From an uncultured Lachnospiraceae bacterium (lineage in GTDB: Bacteria > Bacillota_A > Clostridia > Lachnospirales > Lachnospiraceae): 10,023 bases of DNA. The notes beneath the pieces are model-generated. The model saw only the letters and a list, made by a program, of their open reading frames with translations. It ran no database searches and was not told the DNA's origin. Positions within the stretch are counted from its first letter, which is position 1, and each line of letters begins with the position of its first letter. Positions 6,200 through 10,023 of the stretch are shown here, piece by piece. The position numbers and the translations under genes are program-made. The DNA is taken from NCBI GenBank assembly GCA_947177885.1, contig CAMWWF010000082.1:1-10023 (forward strand), written 5' to 3'.

Positions 6200-7361
6200 G
6201 GAAGACAGGGTGGAGCAGAGAGACGAAAAGGAAAGTCCCGGCAGAGCCGGGCAGAGGCGCAGGGATGAATATCGCCCTCTTCAGACGAAGGTATTCATAC
6301 GGACGGTTCTTCTGATGTTTGCCGCCATCGTGGGAGTATGGGCACTCTATAATTTTTTTTGGAGGGGGCATTTTGCAAATACGATAGTCGGCTTTTTGGA
6401 TTTATACATCTATGACGATTATGAAAGATCGTTGGAGGTGTATCAACGCGTGATCAGAAATAACGAGTCTCTGATTTTCATGTCGGGCGCATTGTTCATT
6501 TTCTTTATCATCATGCGGTTCTATTTAAAGAACTTTACCAGATATTTTAATGAGATCAACGGAGCGATCGATGCCCTGGTGAAAGAGAATGCCAGTGATG
6601 TCACCCTGTCGGTGGAGCTGGCGGCTACGGAGAAAAAGATCAACTCTATCATACATACCCTGGAACAGCGGAAGCTGGCGGCGGAACTTGAGGAGCAGAG
6701 GAAAAACGATCTTGTGGTATATCTTGCCCATGATCTGAAGACTCCTCTGACTTCCGTGATCGGGTATCTGACCCTGCTGCGTGACGAAAGACAGATTTCC
6801 GGGGAACTGCGGGAAAAGTACCTGAGTATTTCTCTGAAGAAGGCGGAGCGGCTGGAGGACCTGATCAATGAGTTCTTTGAGATCACGCGGTTCAATCTGT
6901 CCAATATTACCCTGGAGTATAGCAGGGTAAATCTGACGCGTCTGCTGGAACAGCTTACTTTTGAATTTAAGCCGATGTTCTCGGAGAAAAATCTGACCTG
7001 TACTCTTGAGGCAGCTCCCGACATCATGATAAAATGTGATGTGGATAAGATGCAGCGTGTGTTCGATAATCTGCTGCGGAATGCGGTCAATTACAGCTTT
7101 GAAAATGAGGAGATCAGGATCAGGGTGACGCAGGAGGAGAGGGATGTGCATATCCATTTTTCCAATCATGGAAATACCATTCCTCCGGACAGGCTGGAGC
7201 GTATTTTTGAGCAGTTCTACCGTCTGGACAGCGCCAGAGGCTCCCAAAGCGGCGGCGCGGGCCTGGGACTTGCCATTGCCCGGAAGATCGTGGAAGCTCA
7301 CAACGGCACTATAACGGCCAAAAGCGAGAATGAAGTCATAGAATTTGAAGTGGTCATATAG
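6192..7361 (+). CDS. vanS: VanS-type sensor histidine kinase
   Basis: This membrane kinase/phosphatase senses glycopeptide or envelope stress and controls VanR. It has 389 residues if the TTG at 6192 is used (overlapping vanR by 8 bases, GGGGAGTGGGG just upstream); GTG 6210 is a good alternative with AGGGAAG before it. A strongly charged tail of about 30 residues precedes membrane helix 1 (about 38-57); helix 2 is at about 92-112, leaving a short 34-residue external loop as in other VanS proteins. The phosphotransfer box YLAHDLKTPLTSVIGYL has His180 and the DxxT motif. The ATPase domain has the N box NLLRNAVNYS (N297), a degenerate G1 (SNHGNTIP) where typical kinases have DxGxG, FEQFYRLDSARGSQSGGAGLGL as F/G2 boxes, and normal length. 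The same substituted G1 is seen in VanS relatives, so it is probably active. Confidence 0.87.
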   Translation: MSREDRVEQRDEKESPGRAGQRRRDEYRPLQTKVFIRTVLLMFAAIVGVWALYNFFWRGHFANTIVGFLDLYIYDDYERSLEVYQRVIRNNESLIFMSGALFIFFIIMRFYLKNFTRYFNEINGAIDALVKENASDVTLSVELAATEKKINSIIHTLEQRKLAAELEEQRKNDLVVYLAHDLKTPLTSVIGYLTLLRDERQISGELREKYLSISLKKAERLEDLINEFFEITRFNLSNITLEYSRVNLTRLLEQLTFEFKPMFSEKNLTCTLEAAPDIMIKCDVDKMQRVFDNLLRNAVNYSFENEEIRIRVTQEERDVHIHFSNHGNTIPPDRLERIFEQFYRLDSARGSQSGGAGLGLAIARKIVEAHNGTITAKSENEVIEFEVVI

Positions 7362-7516
7362 ATCTGCGGTAAACGGCATTTTCCCCAAAAACATGATGAG
7401 TCTGAAAGCGCGGGAGCGTTTGCGGACATCCCGGGGGACCGGGAAGGGCACTGCGGATAAGGGAACTGCCGGAACAGATGCGTACGAGCGGGATAGACGG
7501 ATCCGGAAACGGCTCT
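7362..7516. other. Gap after vanS without a recognisable gene
   Basis: I see no gene. The open frame 7345-7545 overlaps the vanS end, is Arg/Lys-rich and has no convincing start site. A GC-rich hairpin TCCCGG-GGGA-CCGGGA (7429-7444) has no U-tract. In fuller vanG operons a gene such as vanY or vanW could sit here; none is visible. Confidence 0.5.
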
Positions 7517-7568
7517 GTAGGAATTTCGTAAGATTTTACAAGTAAAAAATTATGAAAACATTTATATT
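7517..7568 (+). promoter_or_regulatory. VanR-box direct repeats and activator-dependent promoter of vanG
   Basis: GTAGGAATTTC (7517-7527) and GTAAGATTTTA (7528-7538) are adjacent 11-base direct repeats, one helical turn apart, as OmpR/PhoB-family dimers bind. A third AT-rich copy may start at 7542. A -10 of TATATT lies at 7563-7568; the matching -35 position (7540-7545, AAGTAA) is poor, which fits a promoter needing an activator bound just upstream. Transcription would start near 7575. The assignment to VanR is inferred from position, the vanRS genes just upstream and vanG downstream. Confidence 0.6.
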
Positions 7569-7583
7569 AAGTGAAAGAACGCT

Positions 7584-7632
7584 TCTCCCGGCTTTGATAC
7601 AGTATAGGTATCGAAGACGGGAGGCTTTTTTT
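7584..7632 (+). terminator. Strong intrinsic terminator between vanS/PvanG and vanG
   Basis: CTCCCG (7585-7590) pairs with CGGGAG (7618-7623), then after one G-A mismatch CTTTGATAC (7592-7600) pairs with GTATCGAAG (7608-7616). The loop is seven bases and the stem has about 15 pairs. A T7584-G7624 wobble may extend it, and seven T follow at 7626-7632. It can end vanRS read-through, but it lies only about 10 bases after the predicted start of the VanR-box promoter, so it would also stop that transcript unless it is bypassed. Confidence 0.85.
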
Positions 7633-7691
7633 AAAGCAGGCAGCGTTTGAAGCAAGGTTTGAACGCTCCGGATCATGAAAGGGAGGCGGCC

Positions 7692-8849
7692 ATGAAGCAA
7701 AAAACTATAGCGGTCATTTTTGGAGGAAATTCAACGGAATATGAGGTGTCGCTGCAGTCGGCGTATTCTGTTCTGGAGAATCTTGATACGGAAAAATATA
7801 ATATCCTATTGATCGGAATTACCAGGGATGGTGACTGGTATCGCTACAGAGGAAGCCATGAGAATATTCGGAACAATACATGGTGTGAGGACAGTGCATT
7901 CCTCACACCGGTGGCGGTATCCCAGAGCCGTTCTGTGAAGGGATTGCTGGAACTCTCTGCGGAAAAATGCAGCGGCAGCGCCGTAAGGACACCGGATGAT
8001 GAAGGTGCAGCCGTATCCGTGGGGATGTCTGCAGATGAAGATTCCGGGGCATCCCCGGGAAAATCTGCAGGCAAATATTTCGTGGTAAAAGTGGATCTGG
8101 CATTTCCCATACTGCATGGTAAGAACGGAGAGGACGGGACGCTGCAGGGACTGTTTGAACTGGCGGGAATCCCTGTTGTGGGCTGTAATACGCTCTCATC
8201 CGCACTCTGCATGGACAAGGGCAGGGCGCATACTCTGGTGCGCGCGGCTGGTGTGGCGGTGCCGAAAGCTGTGACATTCAAACGGTATGAGAGGGAGGAG
8301 GCCCGGCGGGAGATCGCCCGGAGACTGCATTATCCTCTCTTTGTAAAGCCGGTCCGTGCGGGTTCCTCTTTTGGGATCACGAAGGTACTTCGGGAGGCGG
8401 AACTGAATGCCGCGATAGAGTCGGCTTTTGACCATGATGACGAGGTGACGGTGGAGGAGGCTGTTGAGGGATTTGAGGTGGGCTGCGCTGTTCTGGGAAA
8501 TGAGACGCTGACGGTGGGCAGAGTGGACGAGATTGAGCTGTCGGAAGGCTTTTTCGATTATACGGAGAAATATACGCTGAAAACTTCCAAGATCCATATG
8601 CCTGCCAGGATAGATCCGCAGACGGAGAGAAGGATACAGGAGACCGCGGTAACGATTTACAGGGCGCTGGGATGCTCCGGTTTCGCAAGGGTGGATATGT
8701 TTCTGACGCCCCACGGGGAGATCGTGTTCAACGAGGTAAATACCATTCCCGGCTGTACCTCTCACAGCCGCTATCCCAATATGATGAAAGGAATCGGTTT
8801 GTCCTTTGCGGAAATGCTGGACAGGCTGATCGGATTGTATGTGGAATGA
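7692..8849 (+). CDS. vanG: VanG-type D-alanine--D-serine ligase with an internal insertion
   Basis: This is a cytoplasmic ATP-grasp ligase of the Ddl/Van family. By family it makes D-Ala-D-Ser for peptidoglycan precursors, lowering vancomycin affinity. It has 385 residues, against about 349 for enterococcal VanG. The N-domain substrate loop FGGNSTEYEVS carries Glu16; HGKNGEDGTLQGLFEL is at 142-157; the ATP-binding domain has VKPVRAGSSFGI, then FDYTEKYTLKTSKI (Glu292-Lys293-Tyr294, the EKY loop of D-Ala and D-Ser ligases rather than the His of VanA/VanB lactate ligases). Mg sites are Asp335, Glu348 and Asn350, and the C-terminal PGCTSHSRYPNMMK is typical of VanG. ATG 7692 follows AAAGGGAGG (7678-7686); a TTG at 7647 in frame is unlikely. 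The excess length is a low-complexity Ser/Ala/Asp-rich insert at about 89-130. No vanXY or vanT follows, so D-Ser supply and precursor hydrolysis must come from elsewhere, or the gene is cryptic. Confidence 0.9.
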   Translation: MKQKTIAVIFGGNSTEYEVSLQSAYSVLENLDTEKYNILLIGITRDGDWYRYRGSHENIRNNTWCEDSAFLTPVAVSQSRSVKGLLELSAEKCSGSAVRTPDDEGAAVSVGMSADEDSGASPGKSAGKYFVVKVDLAFPILHGKNGEDGTLQGLFELAGIPVVGCNTLSSALCMDKGRAHTLVRAAGVAVPKAVTFKRYEREEARREIARRLHYPLFVKPVRAGSSFGITKVLREAELNAAIESAFDHDDEVTVEEAVEGFEVGCAVLGNETLTVGRVDEIELSEGFFDYTEKYTLKTSKIHMPARIDPQTERRIQETAVTIYRALGCSGFARVDMFLTPHGEIVFNEVNTIPGCTSHSRYPNMMKGIGLSFAEMLDRLIGLYVE

Positions 8850-9096
8850 TTTTTTTTCTTGCCATTTTTTCCAAAGTATGGTATGGTTGTAAAAACAAAT
8901 TTTCTACAGCATACCAAACACGGGAACACTGTTTCACGTATTCTTATATTATAATCCATTCAGCGGAAGAATGCTTTTAACACCTTCTGCTTCTTTCAGA
9001 AAATTCATGCTTTTAATTCCCAATTTTTTAGCAGGAGTCTTTTGAAAGAGGAGCTCCTGAGCAGGACGGACGTGTCTGCGTGATACAGGAGGTCAG
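8850..9096. other. AT-rich gap between vanG and the nuclease-like gene
   Basis: No gene of the van operon is present. Visible are: T-runs just after the vanG stop (8850-8858, 8865-8870) without a hairpin before them; an imperfect hairpin GGTATG/CATACC with inner TGTA/TACA (8880-8915); a perfect -10 TATAAT at 8950-8955 without a good -35; a 10-base direct repeat ATGCTTTTAA (8971-8980 and 9007-9016); and a composite hairpin CAGGAG/CTCCTG (9032-9037/9054-9059). The -10 may serve the next gene, weakly supported. The ribosome site of the next gene is at 9087-9093. Confidence 0.4.
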
Positions 9097-9663
9097 ATGG
9101 AAGAAGAACAGAAGACGGCCAGAGTGTTTCAGTGGCATCCGGCATTTTATGCCTGTTTCTTAAAGGCAGATGCACCGAAAGAAGATGCCATAAAAGCATC
9201 CGAGATTACCATATCCTTTGTGTGCTGCCGTTATCCGTACAAGCTGGTCCGTCATTTGATACAGGAGCATCGTCTGAACGTGGAACAGCAGGAGGAAGGC
9301 ATATATTATTTGGAGGGAAATATCTTTCCGATGCAGCTGATCGTGACATCCCGGCTTTCACCGGAAAAGAATCTGTGGCTCAACAGTTTGACGAACGATC
9401 TTAGGAAAGAGAACATGGACCGTCTGCTGCAGGAGTACGGAAAGCATTCCAATGAGAATCTGTACAGATCAGTCATGAATCTCATAGTCCGGGCAAACCG
9501 GGAGAAGTTTGAGGAGGGAAAAGCAGTGTGTGAAGCGTTGAAGGAACTGTTCCGAAAAGATATAGAAGAGGCCCGCCGGGAGGGACGTCTTGAAGGCGTT
9601 CTTGCCATGATCGCAGACAATTTGGAGGAGGGGATTTCCGCCGGGCGGACCCTGGAAAAATAG
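9097..9663 (+). CDS. Rpn/PD-(D/E)XK nuclease-transposase-family protein lacking its catalytic core (internal deletion)
   Basis: From memory of the family, Lachnospiraceae relatives are about 300 residues. They begin with a Y/F-QWHPAFYAG segment, continue with a nuclease core (an IDVLI strand, then an EYKS motif), and then have a SFVC-RYP-KLVRHL region and a coiled tail. Here the 188-residue protein has VFQWHPAFYA at about residues 10-19 and then jumps directly to CFLKADAPKEDAIKASEITISFVCCRYP, so the stretch with the acidic and lysine catalytic residues is absent. The rest is well preserved: EEGIYYLEGNIFPMQLIVTS, LWLNSLTNDL, and a charged coil FRKDIEEARREGRLEG near the end. The ATG at 9097 has AGGAGGT at 9087-9093 in an unusually strong match, spaced by about 4 bases. 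It is predicted inactive as a nuclease, whatever its remaining binding role. A premature TAG may also have removed its end (9664-9738). Confidence 0.7.
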   Translation: MEEEQKTARVFQWHPAFYACFLKADAPKEDAIKASEITISFVCCRYPYKLVRHLIQEHRLNVEQQEEGIYYLEGNIFPMQLIVTSRLSPEKNLWLNSLTNDLRKENMDRLLQEYGKHSNENLYRSVMNLIVRANREKFEEGKAVCEALKELFRKDIEEARREGRLEGVLAMIADNLEEGISAGRTLEK

Positions 9664-9738
9664 GAGAAAAGATTTGAGCTGACGGAGGAGGAAGCGCGGG
9701 AATGTATGGAGAAGTATGCCACAGCTCATTCCGCATGA
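9664..9738 (+). pseudogene. In-frame 3' remnant of the nuclease-like gene beyond a premature stop
   Basis: After the TAG at 9661-9663 the same frame stays open for 24 codons and reads EKRFELTEEEARECMEKYAT to a TGA at 9736-9738. The composition (charged, helical, LTEEEA) continues the helical tail and matches how such relatives usually end, so the TAG most likely truncated a longer protein. A sequencing error cannot be excluded. Together with the missing core this suggests a decaying gene. Confidence 0.55.
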
Positions 9739-9821
9739 CAACGGCATATATCAGGATACCATGCTATAGAAAGCCTGCACAGGAATGAGAGTAACAGTTC
9801 AGGCAACCTCTCCCGCGAAGT

Positions 9822-9853
9822 CAAAATTGCGTCTCTTTGCAATTTTGCGAGAC
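9822..9853 (+). repeat. Palindromic intergenic element with two alternative pairings
   Basis: CAAAATTGC (9822-9830) and GCAATTTTG (9839-9847) are a perfect 9-base inverted repeat with an 8-base loop. Interlocked with it, GTCTC (9831-9835) pairs with GAGAC (9849-9853). The two pairings are mutually exclusive or pseudoknot-like. A T-run follows at 9862-9866, too far for a clean terminator. The compact palindromic form, between a decaying gene and a tRNA, looks like a dispersed intergenic repeat, but only one copy is in this window. Confidence 0.45.
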
Positions 9854-9893
9854 TAACGAGATTTTTATAATTTGATCATTCTGAAAAAAATGC

Positions 9894-9923
9894 TTGCTAA
9901 AGCAAGGGTGATTGTGTTATAAT
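9894..9923 (+). promoter_or_regulatory. Promoter of the tRNA-Trp gene
   Basis: TTGCTA (9894-9899) as -35 and TATAAT (9918-9923), a perfect -10, are separated by 18 bases. TG at 9915-9916 makes it an extended -10. The -35 lies in a 14-base palindrome CTTGCT-AA-AGCAAG (9893-9906). Transcription should start near 9930, where a short hairpin CGTCA-GTGA-TGACG (9930-9943) would form the 5' leader removed by RNase P. Confidence 0.75.
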
Positions 9924-9950
9924 ACTTTTCGTCAGTGATGACGAAGACAT

Positions 9951-10021
9951 AGGGGAATAGTACAATGGTAGTGCGGCGGTCTCCAAAACCGTTGATGGGA
10001 GTTCGATCCTCTCTTCCCCTG
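9951..10021 (+). tRNA. trnW: tRNA-Trp, anticodon CCA
   Basis: All four arms fold. The acceptor AGGGGAA (9951-9957) pairs with TTCCCCT (10014-10020). D arm GTAC/GTGC encloses AATGGTA. Anticodon stem GCGGT/ACCGT (one G-U) holds loop CTCCAAA with anticodon CCA at 9983-9985, reading UGG. The variable region has 4 bases. T arm GGGAG/CTCTC (one G-U) encloses TTCGATC. The discriminator is G10021, as expected for bacterial tRNA-Trp. The window ends with CT after it, so CCA is not encoded and must be added by the CCA-adding enzyme, as far as these two bases show. Confidence 0.95.
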
Positions 10022-10023
10022 CT

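Noticed and set aside
6525..7451. Minus-strand 308-residue open frame opposite vanS
   Set aside because: It is antisense to a kinase with all its boxes intact. Its length comes from the codon bias of vanS, and it has no recognisable domain or start site.
7345..7545. 66-residue ORF after vanS
   Set aside because: It starts inside the vanS end, is dominated by Arg/Lys/Gly/Thr shadow composition, has no ribosome site, and its end runs through the VanR-box repeats.
8850..8915. Terminator after vanG
   Set aside because: T-runs follow the stop but no stem precedes them, and the hairpin at 8880-8915 has no U-tract on either strand.
8949..9008. Minus-strand mini-ORF MNFLKEAEGVKSILPLNGL, with the frame open further upstream (KTPAKKLGIKS)
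   Set aside because: The composition looks protein-like, but it has no ribosome site, no recognisable family and lies in an AT-rich gap where a short open frame is easily met by chance. It might be a gene fragment.
1..10023. CRISPR array, insertion-sequence ends or replication origin
   Set aside because: I saw no regularly spaced repeats, no transposase with terminal repeats and no DnaA-box cluster by eye.

Overview
All protein genes here lie on the plus strand of what looks like a gut Lachnospiraceae/Clostridia chromosome (Blautia/Ruminococcus-like). The reasons are the moderate GC content, strong AGGAGG-type ribosome sites, GTG/TTG starts, a LanFEG-type immunity transporter, a VanG-type cluster and a Clostridia-style Rpn/PD-(D/E)XK-related protein. 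The assignment is inference; no marker gene is complete enough to name a genus.

Layout. (1) 1-3540: the distal part of a lantibiotic/antimicrobial-peptide immunity operon. It has two ABC permeases (MutE/EpiE-type, then MutG/EpiG-type), an OmpR-family response regulator and its histidine kinase, tightly spaced or overlapping. The ATPase (LanF) should lie just left of the window. (2) 3541-4070: a 530-base gene-poor stretch that is not empty. It holds a near-consensus promoter flanked by inverted repeats, a strong ribosome site with a 31-codon ORF, a 12-bp long-range stem, an intrinsic terminator and two mutually exclusive hairpins. All of this lies upstream of (3) an MFS efflux-type transporter at 4071-5276. 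(4) 5367-8849: a reduced VanG-type glycopeptide-resistance cluster: a small coupled ORF, VanR, VanS, a VanR-box promoter, a terminator, and a VanG D-Ala-D-Ser ligase with an unusual insert. No vanXY, vanT, vanW or vanY follows. (5) 9097-9738: an Rpn-like nuclease/transposase-family gene that seems to have lost its catalytic core and has an in-frame stop near its 3' end. (6) 9822-9853: a palindromic intergenic element. (7) 9951-10021: tRNA-Trp(CCA) with its own promoter.

How it fits together. Two separate sensor-regulator pairs, each tied to defence against cell-envelope antibiotics (peptide export/immunity and lipid II D-Ala-D-Ser remodelling), bracket a probable drug exporter, so the window reads as a small envelope-stress/antibiotic-defence island. 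The parts most worth following up are the MFS leader, which resembles a ribosome-mediated attenuator or the remains of a lost regulator, and the VanG control region, where a strong terminator sits between the VanR-responsive promoter and the ligase gene.
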